A stretch of DNA of 64,000 nucleotides from Photorhabdus bodei. Its GTDB lineage: Bacteria; Pseudomonadota; Gammaproteobacteria; Enterobacterales; Enterobacteriaceae. The position numbers and the translations under genes were made by a program. This document shows, piece by piece, positions 1 to 9,926 of this stretch. The notes under the pieces were generated by a model. That model was not told where the DNA came from. It made no database searches and worked only from the letters and a program-made list of their open reading frames with translations. How positions within the stretch are numbered: the first letter of the stretch is position 1; each line of letters opens with the position of its first letter. The stretch spans positions 124,001 through 188,000 of the forward strand of contig NZ_NSCM01000001.1 in the NCBI RefSeq assembly GCF_003287735.1. Direction: 5' to 3'.

Positions 1-213
1 ATCAATCAATCACACGATTTTTTACAATCCGCTATCTATGGTTTCGGTGCCGCCGCCGGTTTCTCTCTCGTTATGGTATTGTTTGCCGCTATTCGCGAAC
101 GTCTGGCTGTTGCTGATGTACCCGCCCCTTTCAAGGGGTCATCTATTGGTCTTATTACTGCGGGTTTAATGTCCTTGGCTTTTATGGGCTTTAGTGGTTT
201 GGTGAAATTCTGA
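1..213 (+). CDS. rsxA: RsxA/RnfA, C-terminal part (gene enters from the left edge)
   Basis: The window opens inside a frame that runs from base 1 to a TGA at 211-213 and encodes 70 residues. Two hydrophobic stretches are visible, the second ending in GFSGLVKF, and the pattern [16 protein letters not shown] between them is typical of RnfA/RsxA. RsxA is an integral inner-membrane subunit of the Rsx/Rnf electron-transfer complex, which in E. coli helps keep SoxR reduced. The stop overlaps the rsxB start (TGATG), so the two are translationally coupled. The N-terminal part lies outside the window. Confidence 0.9.
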   Translation: MNQSHDFLQSAIYGFGAAAGFSLVMVLFAAIRERLAVADVPAPFKGSSIGLITAGLMSLAFMGFSGLVKF

Positions 214-845
214 TGACATCGTTATGGATTGCTATTGGTGCACTCAGTGCACTAGGGTTAATTTTTGGGTTAATCCTAGGGTTTGCTGCCCGCCGTTTTC
301 AGGTGGAAGAGGACCCCATTGTTGAAAACATTGATGATATTCTGCCGCAAAGCCAGTGTGGACAATGCGGTTACCCAGGCTGTCGCCCTTATGCTGAAGC
401 CGTAGCGAATAATAGCGAGATGATTAACAAATGTGCACCGGGTGGTGAGCAAGTCATGCTGAAAATTTCAGAGCTGCTCGGTATCGATCCGCAACCATTG
501 GATGGTGATGCAAACGTACAAAACCCTGCACGCAAAGTCGCCTTTATTGATGAAGAAAATTGCATTGGTTGCACTAAATGTATTCAGGCATGTCCTGTAG
601 ACGCTATCGTCGGTGCTACACGCGCCATGCATACCATTGTTGAAGATTTATGTACCGGTTGTGACCTGTGCGTTGCTCCTTGTCCAACAGACTGTATTAC
701 GATGATCCCTGTAGCAACAACCACTTCCAACTGGAAATGGGATTTAAAAGCTATTCCAGTTAGAAATATTCCTGTTCAGCCACCTCTCGCCACTTCCATT
801 AAAAGTATCCCGGTCAAAAATATTGAGGCTGAACACCATGTTTAA
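213..845 (+). CDS. rsxB: RsxB/RnfB ferredoxin-type iron-sulfur subunit
   Basis: This 210-residue protein starts with one hydrophobic anchor (about residues 5-26). A four-cysteine cluster follows (CGQCGYPGC, near 49-57, plus a later Cys), then two ferredoxin motifs, [12 protein letters not shown] and [12 protein letters not shown]. RsxB carries electrons within the Rsx/Rnf complex at the inner face of the inner membrane. The ATG overlaps the rsxA stop, and the 3' end overlaps the rsxC start by eight bases. Length and motif order fit the family. The tail beyond the second ferredoxin motif repeats a short pattern ([15 protein letters not shown]). Confidence 0.95.
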   Translation: MTSLWIAIGALSALGLIFGLILGFAARRFQVEEDPIVENIDDILPQSQCGQCGYPGCRPYAEAVANNSEMINKCAPGGEQVMLKISELLGIDPQPLDGDANVQNPARKVAFIDEENCIGCTKCIQACPVDAIVGATRAMHTIVEDLCTGCDLCVAPCPTDCITMIPVATTTSNWKWDLKAIPVRNIPVQPPLATSIKSIPVKNIEAEHHV

Positions 846-3063
846 TTTATTTAATTTGCTCAATAAAAATAAAATCTGGGATTTCGCCGGTGGTATTCAT
901 CCACCTGAAATGAAGCTGCAATCCAGCCAGACCCCTTTACGCATTGCGCCACTACCGGAAGAGTTAATCATCCCATTGCAACAACATTTGGGTACGGAAG
1001 GCGAGTTGCTGGTTAAAGTGGGTGATGAAGTGCTTAAAGGCCAACCTTTGACATTTGGCACTGGTCGTACTGTACCGGTGCATGCATCGACTTCCGGCAC
1101 AATCATTGCCATTGAACCGTGTATTACAGCGCACCCATCCGGGTTGAAAGAGTTATGCGTTCGTTTGCGCCCTGATGGGAAAGATCAATGGGGTGAACGC
1201 ATTCAAGCACCGGATTATCAATCACTGGATGCAGATACGATTCTTAACCGAATCCATCAGGCCGGTATCGCAGGTTTAGGTGGAGCCGGCTTTCCTACCG
1301 CAGCCAAACTACAAAACGGCCGTCATGGTCTTAAGACACTGATCATTAATGCCGCAGAATGCGAGCCTTATATCACCGCGGATGACCGCCTGATGCAGGA
1401 ACATGCCGGCGAACTTATTGAGGGCATTCGTATTCTGGAACATCTGCTTAAACCGGAGCAGATCCTGATTGGTATCGAAGATAATAAACCAGCAGCAATA
1501 AAAGAACTCAAAACCGTTCTAAAGGGCGATAAATCGATTATCGTCCGGGTTATCCCAACCAAATATCCTTCTGGCGGTGCCAAACAACTGACCAAGATAC
1601 TGACCGGTAAAGAAGTCCCCTCCGGTGGCCGTTCCTCTACTATCGGTGTACTGATGCAGAACGTAGGTACAGTGGTTGCAATCAAACGTGCCATTATTGA
1701 TGGAGAACCTTTGATTGAGCGCATCGTCACAATTACTGGCGAAGCCATCACCTCGCCGGGTAACTTTTGGGCGCGGCTCGGTACTCCGGTACAATTTCTT
1801 CTCCAGTTAGCCGGTTTTGCACCACAATCCGAACAGATGGTCATTATGGGTGGGCCCTTAATGGGATTTACGCTACCTGACCTCAACGTGCCCATCGTTA
1901 AGATCAGTAACTGTATTCTGGCTCCATCCCATCAGGAAATGGATTCAAATACAACGGAAGAGGCTTGTATCCGTTGTGGATTATGTGTGGAAGCCTGCCC
2001 TGCCCGTTTATTGCCACAACAGCTCTATTGGTTCAGTCGGGGACAAGAGCACGAAAAAGCCAGAGATCACAATCTGTTCGACTGTATTGAATGCGGCGCC
2101 TGTGCTTATGTCTGCCCAAGCAATATTCCTCTAGTGCAATATTATCGCCAAGAGAAAGCTGAAATTCGGGCCTTGGATCAGGAAAACCGCCGTTCAACCG
2201 AAGCCAAAATTCGTTTCGAAGCTAAGCAGGCGCGCATGGAACGAGAAAAACTGGCCCGAGAGGAAAGGCACAAAAAATCGAACGTCCAAATTGATAATAA
2301 AGATAAGAGCGCTGTACAAGATGCGCTTTCCCGCGTGAAGGAAAAACAGGCTAACGCGGGTAAAATTGTTGCTATAGAACCGGGGCAAATACCTAATAAT
2401 GCCGCAGTAATAGCTGCTCGTCAGGCAAGAAAAGAGCAGCTTCGCGCTCGTCAGGCGGAAAAACAGGCGGTGGAAAATATTAGTATTACTCCATCTGAAC
2501 CACCAAGTGCAGAAGATCCACGCAAAGCCGCATTAGCAGCAGCAATTGCCAGAGCTAAAGCGAAGAAAGCAGCTCAAAATCAAGAAGTAACACCATCACC
2601 AGAAGCGAGAGAACCAGAAACTACTGCTAGTGAAAAACAAGATCTTCATAAAGATGCGGTCGCTGCCGCTATTGCCCGTGTCAAAGCCAAGAAAGCCCAA
2701 ACACAGCAATTAGCTGAAACTCAAGCAGAACCACCGCCAGCGGAAGAAACTGATCCGCGTAAAGCTGCCATCGCGGCTGCCATTGCTCGTGTTAAAGCCA
2801 AGAAAGTCCAAACACAGCAATTAACTGAAACTCAGGCAGAACCACCGCCAGCGGAAGAAACTGATCCACGTAAAGCTGCCGTCGCGGCTGCCATTGCTCG
2901 TGTTAAAGCCAAGAAAGTCCAAACACAGCAATTAACTGAAACTCAGGCAGAAACACCGTCAGCGGAAGAAACCGATCCGCGTAAAGCTGCCGTCGCCGCC
3001 GCTATTGCCAGGGTTAAGGCCAAAAAAGACGCTCAGGAACAACAGAAAATTTCAATAGAATAG
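838..3063 (+). CDS. rsxC: RsxC/RnfC, electron-transfer complex subunit with repeat-rich tail
   Basis: I place the start at ATG 838, since [16 protein letters not shown] matches the usual RsxC N-terminus; an in-frame TTG at 823 is less likely. The protein is about 741 residues. An NADH/flavin-binding Rossmann-like region ([10 protein letters not shown]) is followed by two ferredoxin motifs, [12 protein letters not shown] and [12 protein letters not shown]. The remainder is a lysine- and alanine-rich tail with repeats of 37 residues. RsxC is the peripheral subunit that feeds electrons into the complex. The tail is of the variable-length type seen in enterobacterial RsxC, and it may form long helices. 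Confidence 0.95.
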   Translation: MFNLFNLLNKNKIWDFAGGIHPPEMKLQSSQTPLRIAPLPEELIIPLQQHLGTEGELLVKVGDEVLKGQPLTFGTGRTVPVHASTSGTIIAIEPCITAHPSGLKELCVRLRPDGKDQWGERIQAPDYQSLDADTILNRIHQAGIAGLGGAGFPTAAKLQNGRHGLKTLIINAAECEPYITADDRLMQEHAGELIEGIRILEHLLKPEQILIGIEDNKPAAIKELKTVLKGDKSIIVRVIPTKYPSGGAKQLTKILTGKEVPSGGRSSTIGVLMQNVGTVVAIKRAIIDGEPLIERIVTITGEAITSPGNFWARLGTPVQFLLQLAGFAPQSEQMVIMGGPLMGFTLPDLNVPIVKISNCILAPSHQEMDSNTTEEACIRCGLCVEACPARLLPQQLYWFSRGQEHEKARDHNLFDCIECGACAYVCPSNIPLVQYYRQEKAEIRALDQENRRSTEAKIRFEAKQARMEREKLAREERHKKSNVQIDNKDKSAVQDALSRVKEKQANAGKIVAIEPGQIPNNAAVIAARQARKEQLRARQAEKQAVENISITPSEPPSAEDPRKAALAAAIARAKAKKAAQNQEVTPSPEAREPETTASEKQDLHKDAVAAAIARVKAKKAQTQQLAETQAEPPPAEETDPRKAAIAAAIARVKAKKVQTQQLTETQAEPPPAEETDPRKAAVAAAIARVKAKKVQTQQLTETQAETPSAEETDPRKAAVAAAIARVKAKKDAQEQQKISIE
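2641..3030 (+). repeat. 111-bp in-frame tandem repeats in the rsxC tail
   Basis: Unit starts are at 2641, 2752, 2863 and 2974, exactly 111 bases (37 codons) apart; the fourth unit is partial. Each unit encodes a [18 protein letters not shown] block followed by a Q/T/E/P-rich linker. A more diverged unit lies upstream near 2518. The units at 2752 and 2863 are nearly identical, which points to recent expansion or homogenisation. Copy number should vary between strains. Confidence 0.9.
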
Positions 3064-3075
3064 TGATTGTTATAA

Positions 3076-4155
3076 ATGAAATTCAGACCCGTTCAGATTG
3101 ACAATAAAAAACTAAAAGTCGCAAGTTCGCCTTTTACACACGATCAGCAAAGTACCAGCCGCATTATGCTGTGGGTTGTGCTGGCAGCAATCCCCGGTAT
3201 TGCAGTACAAACTTACTTCTTTAGTTACGGTACCTTGTTCCAGCTCCTGCTTGCAGTGATTACCGCCCTACTTGCAGAATCATTTGCCCTATCTTTGCGT
3301 AAACAGGCAATTATGCCTCGTTTGCAGGATAATTCTGCATTACTGACAGGTTTACTTTTAGGGATCAGCCTTCCACCACTGGCTCCTTGGTGGCTGATTG
3401 TATTGGGAACTGCCTTTGCGGTAATTATTGCCAAACACTTATATGGTGGCCTTGGTCAAAACCCATTCAATCCGGCAATGGTCGGTTATGTCGTACTGCT
3501 AATATCATTCCCAGTGCAAATGACCGGCTGGCTGCCTCCTATGGATTTACTGGCAACACAAATCACACCGCTAGACAGTCTGATGGTGATCTTCAGCGGT
3601 CATACTCCCGATGGCACAACATTACAGCAGTTGCAACAAGGTTTCGATGGAATCAGCCAGGCTACACCGCTGGATAGTTTCAAAACCGGTTTATTGACTC
3701 ACAATATTGATGACGTTCTTCGCCAACCTATATTGCAAGGATCTCTGGCTGGCATTGGCTGGCAATGGGTCAACATTGCTTATCTTGTTGGTGGGTTGAT
3801 TCTGCTGAACAGAAAAGTGATAACCTGGCAAATTCCTGTGGCATTTATCCTGGTATTAGGCTTATGTGCACTCATTAGCTGGTTGATTGATCCATCTCAT
3901 TATTCGCCACCATTATTACAACTGTTCTCCGGTGCAACCATGCTAGGTGCATTCTTTATTGCAACCGATCCCGTCAGTGCTTCCACGACACCCAAAGGTC
4001 GTTTGGTTTTTGGTGCCATGATCGGTTTATTAGTCTGGGTTATCCGTGTTTATGGTGGTTATCCTGATGCCATAGCATTTGCGGTCTTATTGGCGAATAT
4101 TACCGTGCCACTCATTGACCATTACACCCAACCCCGCGTTTACGGGCATAAATAA
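3076..4155 (+). CDS. rsxD: RsxD/RnfD membrane subunit
   Basis: This 359-residue polytopic membrane protein is the RsxD/RnfD (NqrB-like) subunit of the Rsx complex in the inner membrane. Several hydrophobic helices are clear, including one near residues 30-60 and a set near 255-340. The motif SGATMLGAF carries the threonine that in this family is the covalent FMN attachment site. It follows rsxC by 12 bases and precedes rsxG by 9. Length is normal. Confidence 0.95.
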   Translation: MKFRPVQIDNKKLKVASSPFTHDQQSTSRIMLWVVLAAIPGIAVQTYFFSYGTLFQLLLAVITALLAESFALSLRKQAIMPRLQDNSALLTGLLLGISLPPLAPWWLIVLGTAFAVIIAKHLYGGLGQNPFNPAMVGYVVLLISFPVQMTGWLPPMDLLATQITPLDSLMVIFSGHTPDGTTLQQLQQGFDGISQATPLDSFKTGLLTHNIDDVLRQPILQGSLAGIGWQWVNIAYLVGGLILLNRKVITWQIPVAFILVLGLCALISWLIDPSHYSPPLLQLFSGATMLGAFFIATDPVSASTTPKGRLVFGAMIGLLVWVIRVYGGYPDAIAFAVLLANITVPLIDHYTQPRVYGHK

Positions 4156-4164
4156 GGAGCCGTT

Positions 4165-4794
4165 ATGTTAGAAACCATGCGACGTCACGGCATCACACTA
4201 GCCATTTTTGCTGCAATTACCACCGGGTTGACGGCTGTCGTGAATTCACTCACCAAAAGTACTATCGCAGAACAAGCCGCACAACAGCACAAGTCGCTGC
4301 TTGATCAGGTTATTCCGCCTGCCCTATACGACAATGATATACAAAACGAATGTTATCTAGTCAATGCGGATGCTCTGGGCAATAACTTACCTCATCGTCT
4401 CTATCTAGCCCGTAAAAATAATCAACCCGTAGCGGCAGCGTTAGAAAGTACTGCACCGGATGGTTATTCCGGTGCTATTCAATTACTGGTTGGCGCAGAT
4501 TTCTCGGGAAAAGTACTTGGTGTACGGGTTACAGAACATCATGAAACCCCAGGACTAGGGGATAAAATTGAAACCCGGATTTCAAACTGGATTAATGTAT
4601 TCTCAGGGAAAACCATCACATCAAATCATGACCAGCACTGGGCAGTGAAAAAAGATGGCGGTGAATTTGATCAATTTACCGGTGCCACTATTACCCCACG
4701 CGCCGTGGTAAACTCAGTCAAACGAACCACACTTTATTTACAAACTATACCTAAACATCTCTCTTCTCTAGAATCCTGTGGAGAAAAATCATGA
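4165..4794 (+). CDS. rsxG: RsxG/RnfG FMN-binding subunit
   Basis: The protein has 209 residues, with an N-terminal membrane anchor ([17 protein letters not shown]) and an FMN-binding domain. The motif FTGATITP contains the conserved threonine to which FMN is covalently attached in RnfG/NqrC. GLGDKIE earlier in the domain is also typical. The bulk of the protein faces the periplasm. The stop overlaps the start of rsxE (ATGA), so the two are coupled. The start has a good ribosome-binding site (AAGGAGC). Confidence 0.95.
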   Translation: MLETMRRHGITLAIFAAITTGLTAVVNSLTKSTIAEQAAQQHKSLLDQVIPPALYDNDIQNECYLVNADALGNNLPHRLYLARKNNQPVAAALESTAPDGYSGAIQLLVGADFSGKVLGVRVTEHHETPGLGDKIETRISNWINVFSGKTITSNHDQHWAVKKDGGEFDQFTGATITPRAVVNSVKRTTLYLQTIPKHLSSLESCGEKS

Positions 4795-5474
4795 GTGAAA
4801 CCAAAAACTTATTTATCCAAGGGCTATGGAAAAACAATTCCGCTTTAGTACAACTGCTAGGATTGTGCCCACTGTTAGCCGTATCTTCCACTGCAACCAA
4901 TGCGCTCGGCTTAGGGCTGGCAACGACACTGGTTCTAGTCTGTACCAACATTGCGGTTTCCAGCTTGCGTCGTTGGGTACCCAATGAGATCCGTATTCCA
5001 ATTTATGTTATGATCATCGCCTCGGTTGTAAGTGCTGTCCAGATGTTGATTAACGCCTACGCTTTTGGTCTGTATGAATCATTGGGGATTTTCATTCCTC
5101 TGATTGTGACTAACTGTATTGTTATCGGCCGTGCTGAAGCCTATGCCGCGAAAAATCCAATTATGCCCTCTGCGATTGATGGCTTAGCAATGGGATTAGG
5201 AGCCACTTTTGCCCTGTTTGTTCTTGGTGCTATTAGAGAAATTCTCGGCAATGGAACCCTATTTGATGGCGCTGATTTACTGCTGGGTAATTGGGCTAAG
5301 GTATTACGAATAGAAATCGTTCATATGGATTCCCCTTTCCTGTTAGCGATCTTACCACCCGGCGCTTTTATCGGTTTGGGATTAATGCTGGCAGCGAAAT
5401 ATCTTATTGACGAAAAAATGAAAACTAGGGCACTAAAAGAAAAAAGCCGTGCAATAACCATGTTACCAGAATAG
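4791..5474 (+). CDS. rsxE: RsxE/RnfE membrane subunit
   Basis: This 227-residue hydrophobic protein has about six membrane segments and the family signatures [11 protein letters not shown] and [12 protein letters not shown]. It is the RsxE/RnfE subunit, paralogous to RsxA, and completes the membrane core of the electron-transfer complex. Its start overlaps the rsxG stop. The stop is 16 bases before nth, the usual enterobacterial arrangement, so nth is probably in the same operon. Confidence 0.95.
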   Translation: MSETKNLFIQGLWKNNSALVQLLGLCPLLAVSSTATNALGLGLATTLVLVCTNIAVSSLRRWVPNEIRIPIYVMIIASVVSAVQMLINAYAFGLYESLGIFIPLIVTNCIVIGRAEAYAAKNPIMPSAIDGLAMGLGATFALFVLGAIREILGNGTLFDGADLLLGNWAKVLRIEIVHMDSPFLLAILPPGAFIGLGLMLAAKYLIDEKMKTRALKEKSRAITMLPE

Positions 5475-5490
5475 GACAGTTCCATTTGAT

Positions 5491-6129
5491 ATGAACAAGC
5501 AGAAACGTATCGACATTTTAACGCGTTTACGGGATAACAACCCAAAGCCAACAACTGAATTAGTTTTCACAACACCATTTGAGTTACTTATTTCAGTACT
5601 GCTTTCAGCGCAAGCAACAGATGTGAGCGTTAATAAAGCCACAGCGAAACTCTATTCGGTTGCTAATACCCCCAAGGCAATACTTGACCTTGGTGTAGAT
5701 GGGCTGAAAGAGTATATAAAAACTATCGGTCTGTATAACACCAAAGCGGAAAATACAATTAAAACCTGCCAGATATTACTGGAAAAACATGCTGGCGAGG
5801 TTCCCGAAGATCGTGCTGCATTGGAGGCATTGCCAGGTGTTGGCCGCAAAACAGCCAATGTGGTATTAAACACCGCTTTCGGCTGGCCGACTATTGCAGT
5901 CGATACCCATATTTTTCGCGTTTGTAATCGTACTCAATTCGCGCCCGGTAAAAATGTCAATGAAGTCGAAAATAAATTACTGCAAGTTGTCCCGGCTGAA
6001 TTTAAAGTTGATTGTCATCATTGGCTTATTTTACACGGTCGTTATACCTGCATAGCCCGTAAACCTCGTTGTGGTTCCTGTATTATTGAAGATCTATGTG
6101 AATTTAAAGAAAAAATTTACCCTGAGTAA
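5491..6129 (+). CDS. nth: Endonuclease III (DNA glycosylase/AP lyase)
   Basis: This 212-residue protein removes oxidised pyrimidines from DNA and cleaves the resulting abasic site. The helix-hairpin-helix is LPGVGRKTANVV, and Lys120 and Asp138 fall at the positions of the E. coli catalytic pair. The C-terminal Cys cluster (CIARKPRCGSCIIEDLC) holds the 4Fe-4S centre. It lies directly after the rsx operon, as in E. coli. Confidence 0.97.
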   Translation: MNKQKRIDILTRLRDNNPKPTTELVFTTPFELLISVLLSAQATDVSVNKATAKLYSVANTPKAILDLGVDGLKEYIKTIGLYNTKAENTIKTCQILLEKHAGEVPEDRAALEALPGVGRKTANVVLNTAFGWPTIAVDTHIFRVCNRTQFAPGKNVNEVENKLLQVVPAEFKVDCHHWLILHGRYTCIARKPRCGSCIIEDLCEFKEKIYPE

Positions 6130-6268
6130 CTATTGTAATTTTCATTGCAATTTCCATACTGTTTTACGCTATCTTGCAGATGTTGCTTGCTCGACACCAT
6201 CAATTCGCGTAAAACTGTTATTCTAAAAAACTATCTGATAATAACCCTCAACTTTCTCCGCGGATATT

Positions 6269-8212
6269 ATGTTTCAAAACAACCCGCTGCTTGCACAGCT
6301 AAAACAGCAACTTCATTCCCAAACACTTCGAGTAGAAGGTTTGGTCAAAGGTACCGAAAAAGGATTCGGATTCTTAGAAGTCGATGGGCAAAAAAGTTAT
6401 TTTATTCCTCCCCCACACATGAAAAAAGTTATGCATGGCGATCGAGTGACTGCCGCTATTCATACTGATAAAGAAAGAGAGATCGCCGAGCCAGAAACAT
6501 TGGTCGAACCATTTCTAAGTCGCTTCGTTGGCCGTATCCAGAAAAAAGAAAATGATAACCGTTTATGGATCATTCCTGATCACCCACTGCTAAAAGATGC
6601 TATCCCTTGCCGGCCGACCAATCAGGTCACTCATCCATTTCAACATGGTGATTGGGCTGTCGCTGAAATGCGTCATCATCCATTGAAAGGCAGCCGTGGT
6701 TTTCATGCAGAAATTACCGGCTATATCACTGAAGGCGACAATCACTACGCCCCTTGGTGGGTAACACTCACTCGCCATAACCTGGAACGTGATGCTCCCG
6801 CCATGGCTGCCGATTGCCAGATGAACGATGGCGATCTTGAGCGCATTGACTTAACGTCGCTGGATTTTGTCACTATTGACAGTGCAACCACGGAAGATAT
6901 GGACGATGCTTTGCATATTGCTAAACAAGATGACGGTAGCCTGAAACTCAGCATCGCCATTGCTGATCCAACAGCTTATATTGCGGCTGACAGCGAACTG
7001 GATCAAATCGCCCATCAACGTGCTTTCACTAACTACCTGCCGGGTTTTAATATCCCCATGTTGCCACGCGATCTGTCAGAGAATTTATGCTCTCTGCGCC
7101 CTAACGCTCGCCGTCCGGCATTGGTTTGTCAAGTTTCTATTCTGGAAGATGGTCAACTGGGTGATGATATTGCGTTTTTCTCTACCTGGGTTGAATCAAA
7201 AGCTAAATTGGTTTACGACGAAGTTTCTGACTGGCTGGAAGAAACCGGGACTTGGGAACCTGCTTCCGAAGCGATTAAGGTTCAAATCACGCTCCTGAAG
7301 GAAATGAGTGATCGCCGTAACCAATGGCGCCACCAACATGCGCTTATTTTCAAAGATCGTCCTGATTATCGCTTCATCCTCGATGATAATGGTTACGTAC
7401 TGGATATCGTAGTAGAACAACGCCGCACAGCTAACCGTATTGTTGAAGAAGCCATGATCACTTCTAACCTGTGCGCCGCAAAAATACTACGCGATAAGTT
7501 AGGTTTTGGTATTTACAATGTCCATATGGGTTTTGAGCCACTGCAAATTGAACAAGTGGTTGAATTACTGAAAGAAAATGGTGTCGATGCTAACACAGAA
7601 GAATTGTTAACCTTAAACGGCTTCTGCAAATTACGCCGTGAATTGGATAAACAGCCAACACAATTCCTTGATAGTCGCATTCGTCGTTTCCAGACTTTCG
7701 CAGAAATTAAACCTGAACCCGGCCCTCATTTTGGTCTCGGTTTTGATGCTTACGCCACCTGGACGTCACCGATCCGTAAATACAGCGACATGATTAACCA
7801 TCGTTTACTGAAAGCGATTATTCAAAAAACGGATGTGGAACAACCCTCAGAAGAAACCTGTTTACAACTGGCTGAACGTCGCAGACTGAATCGTATGGCT
7901 GAACGTGATGTAGGGGATTGGCTGTATGCCCGCTTCCTGCAACCACACGCAGGAACAGAACAACGATTTACCGCGGAAGTCATTGATATCACCCGTGGTG
8001 GTTTACGTGTCCGACTGGTCGATAACGGTGCAGTGGCCTTTATACCGGCACCATTCCTACATGCGGTGCGTGATGAGCTGCAATGTAGCCAAGAGACCGG
8101 TACAGTGATTATCAAAGGTGAAGTCGCTTACCAATTGAACGATATTATTGATGTTCGTATTGATGAAGTCAGAATGGAAACCCGTAATATTGTCGCCCGC
8201 CCTACGGTCTGA
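6269..8212 (+). CDS. rnb: Exoribonuclease II
   Basis: RNase II (647 residues; E. coli 644) degrades RNA 3' to 5'. Cold-shock domains lie at the N-terminus ([17 protein letters not shown]), then the RNB catalytic domain, then a C-terminal S1-like domain. The metal-binding aspartates are visible as Asp204, Asp210, Asp212 and Asp213, shifted by three from E. coli. ATG 6269 gives [15 protein letters not shown], the conserved start. In E. coli rnb lies near yciH; here 33 kb of accessory DNA lies between the two. Confidence 0.97.
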   Translation: MFQNNPLLAQLKQQLHSQTLRVEGLVKGTEKGFGFLEVDGQKSYFIPPPHMKKVMHGDRVTAAIHTDKEREIAEPETLVEPFLSRFVGRIQKKENDNRLWIIPDHPLLKDAIPCRPTNQVTHPFQHGDWAVAEMRHHPLKGSRGFHAEITGYITEGDNHYAPWWVTLTRHNLERDAPAMAADCQMNDGDLERIDLTSLDFVTIDSATTEDMDDALHIAKQDDGSLKLSIAIADPTAYIAADSELDQIAHQRAFTNYLPGFNIPMLPRDLSENLCSLRPNARRPALVCQVSILEDGQLGDDIAFFSTWVESKAKLVYDEVSDWLEETGTWEPASEAIKVQITLLKEMSDRRNQWRHQHALIFKDRPDYRFILDDNGYVLDIVVEQRRTANRIVEEAMITSNLCAAKILRDKLGFGIYNVHMGFEPLQIEQVVELLKENGVDANTEELLTLNGFCKLRRELDKQPTQFLDSRIRRFQTFAEIKPEPGPHFGLGFDAYATWTSPIRKYSDMINHRLLKAIIQKTDVEQPSEETCLQLAERRRLNRMAERDVGDWLYARFLQPHAGTEQRFTAEVIDITRGGLRVRLVDNGAVAFIPAPFLHAVRDELQCSQETGTVIIKGEVAYQLNDIIDVRIDEVRMETRNIVARPTV

Positions 8213-8237
8213 TTTTTCTCACAACACTTTCTGCGCC

Positions 8238-8269
8238 AAACTACAGCGATTAAGCTGTAGTTTGTTATT
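8238..8269 (+). terminator. Rho-independent terminator of rnb
   Basis: A perfect 10-bp stem (AAACTACAGC / GCTGTAGTTT) with a 6-base loop is followed by GTTATT. It lies 25 bases past the rnb stop and marks the end of the housekeeping block before the accessory island. Confidence 0.8.
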
Positions 8270-8306
8270 AAAAATCCACAATCAAAGGGAAGAATTACAT
8301 CACATT

Positions 8307-8670
8307 TTATTCTGCGCGGGGTGTCACTATATTGAACCAAAATGGAAAATTATCCAACGGACCGATAAACTCATCAAACTTAGTGCGCTCTCCCTTAATT
8401 TTCACATTCCTTTTTTTCACCTCATTATCAAATTCTTCTTTACCCAAGTGAATTTTATCCAGAATAGCTTTGGTTAACGTCAACGTGACATCGACCTGCG
8501 CCACCTGCTTATCTGTATAATTCAATACCCATTTTCCACGGTCAATGTATAACGCTTATTGAGATCGGTAAGATTAATGTTCATCACCAATTTCTTACTA
8601 GCAGCTTTAGGTCCATTCAACCGCACTGCCAGATAATCAAATTGATGAAGGACTAAGAACGGCAAACGAT
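8307..8670 (-). pseudogene. Alkyl/aryl-sulfatase (BDS1 type) C-terminal remnant, frameshifted
   Basis: On the minus strand the region near 8640 reads FDYLAVRLNGPKAA and continues to KRYTLTVENG, then meets a stop. Shifting by one base at about 8526 recovers VLNYTDKQVAQVDVTLTLT and runs to PFWFNIVTPRAE and a stop at 8307. This is the sterol-carrier-like C-terminal domain of zinc-dependent alkyl sulfatases. The catalytic metallo-beta-lactamase domain is missing. A single-base deletion plus 5' loss makes it a clear remnant. I identified the family from memory of its C-terminal motif. Confidence 0.65.
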
Positions 8671-9149
8671 ACTGCGGTTGAAATGGTTAATAATCATTTG
8701 TAATTCATAAGATAACATTCCTTTAGACAAATTAGTTAGATGACTAAAACTAGAAATAACTTTATCCATAAAATCCAAACGATATGAATCATAGCCTGAT
8801 AATAATAAATAGGAATATGGAAATAAGTAAAGGAAACAAATCCAGGTTATCGCTATTAGCATCACAACAAAAAATAGTTGTTATTATAGGAAAACTATAA
8901 ATAACAACATTAATCTCCTTCCTACACTATTAAAATCAAATAACCTGATATATTAAATCTGAAAAAAGAATTATACGTAACCCTCTGTTAATAAATCGCT
9001 TTGCCTAAATATCGTATTTTTTATATATCAAAATTTATAACACACCATTTATTCATCCTTTTACAGAAAAATATAACCATGTGATTATAAAATAATTTAT
9101 ATGTAAATAATTCTATTGATTGATAATTTTAAATATTAATAATTGATAT
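8671..9149. other. AT-rich spacer between the sulfatase remnant and the PVC promoter
   Basis: I see no gene here. The stretch is strongly AT-rich, and the short frames on either strand lack a ribosome-binding site or recognisable motif. It probably represents decayed DNA at the left edge of the island. Confidence 0.5.
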
Positions 9150-9267
9150 TTGAAATTAACGTCAGTTGACTATAATCCAACGTGATCATTCATGTGATCT
9201 CAAATTTACCAAGTAACGTTTCTATATAAAGAGTAACCAAGAAAAACAGGTTAGTGCGGTAGCTATT
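9150..9267 (+). promoter_or_regulatory. Promoter-like element and ops-like (RfaH-type) site ahead of the PVC operon
   Basis: TTGAAA (9150-9155) and TATAAT (9171-9176) are separated by 15 bases. At 9256-9267 lies GCGGTAGCTATT, which resembles the ops pause element (GGCGGTAGCGTG type, core GGTAG) that recruits RfaH-family antiterminators. ops sites normally lie in the leader of long virulence operons, as here. The same arrangement occurs before the toxin gene at 33022: the TATAAT-to-CGGTAG distance is 86 here and 87 there. The -35/-10 spacing is short for a sigma-70 promoter, so the exact start of transcription is uncertain. Confidence 0.6.
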
Positions 9268-9347
9268 GTCTATTGCTAAATGCCAAGAGAAATAAAGCGA
9301 TAATCGCGCTTAACATGTAATACACATGAAAAATAAAGGAAATAACT

Positions 9348-9797
9348 ATGACCATAACAACAGAACAAATTGCTGTTGACTATCCAATACCAACTTATCG
9401 ATTTGTTGTCTCCGTTGGTGATGAACAAATCCCTTTCAACAGCGTTTCGGGACTAGATATTACTTATGATGTCATCGAGTACAAAGATGGCACCGGTAAT
9501 TACTATAAAATGCCGGGCCAGCGTCAACTGATCAATATTACGCTGCGTAAAGGGGTATTCCCTGGCGATACCAAACTTTTTGACTGGCTTAATTCCATTC
9601 AGCTTAATCAAGTTGAGAAAAAAGACGTTTCAATTAGCCTGACCAATGAAGCCGGTACCGAAATTTTAATGAGCTGGAGCGTAGCAAATGCATTCCCAAC
9701 TTCATTAACCTCCCCCTCTTTTGATGCCACCAGCAATGATATTGCGGTCCAAGAAATAAAACTCACCGCAGATCGGGTAACCATTCAGGCTGCTTAA
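9348..9797 (+). CDS. pvc1: PVC inner-tube protein Pvc1
   Basis: This 149-residue protein is of the Hcp/gp19-like tube family found in Photorhabdus virulence cassettes and the Serratia antifeeding prophage. The pattern FVVSVGDEQIPFNSVSGLDITYDVIEYKDG and the later region KLFDWLNSIQ are typical of contractile-tail tube proteins. Stacked rings of it form the inner tube that carries effectors. It is the first gene of the operon, preceded by AAAGGAAAT and the ops-like leader. A second tube-family protein (Pvc5) lies at 12261. Confidence 0.9.
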   Translation: MTITTEQIAVDYPIPTYRFVVSVGDEQIPFNSVSGLDITYDVIEYKDGTGNYYKMPGQRQLINITLRKGVFPGDTKLFDWLNSIQLNQVEKKDVSISLTNEAGTEILMSWSVANAFPTSLTSPSFDATSNDIAVQEIKLTADRVTIQAA

Positions 9798-9814
9798 AGT
9801 ATCACGATAACTGA

Positions 9815-9913
9815 TATATCAGACGGGAAAAAATGATGCTCAAAATTGGCATAACCGCCACCCGTCCAACTAAATTCATCATCCTACAGTTCACACAAAA
9901 TATCGCCCAATAA
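9815..9913 (+). pseudogene. C-terminal remnant of a contractile sheath gene
   Basis: The frame ending at TAA 9911-9913 reads EKMMLKIGITATRPTKF and then IILQFTQNIAQ. It aligns with the last 32 residues of the neighbouring sheath Pvc2 (GKMIVKVGMAAVRPAEF, IILQFSQHVAQ) at 17 identical positions. Only this tail is left, after an in-frame stop at 9812-9814. Most of a sheath gene was therefore deleted between pvc1 and pvc2. The short ATG frame that remains would encode about 26 residues and is probably not functional. Confidence 0.75.
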
Positions 9914-9926
9914 TTGGAGGCAATAT

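Noticed and set aside
1519..1895. Minus-strand frames inside rsxC
   Set aside because: They are shadows of the conserved rsxC coding frame.
8653..8865. Minus-strand 70-codon hydrophobic frame near the PVC promoter
   Set aside because: It has no ribosome-binding site or family motif and lies in very AT-rich sequence, so chance is the better explanation.
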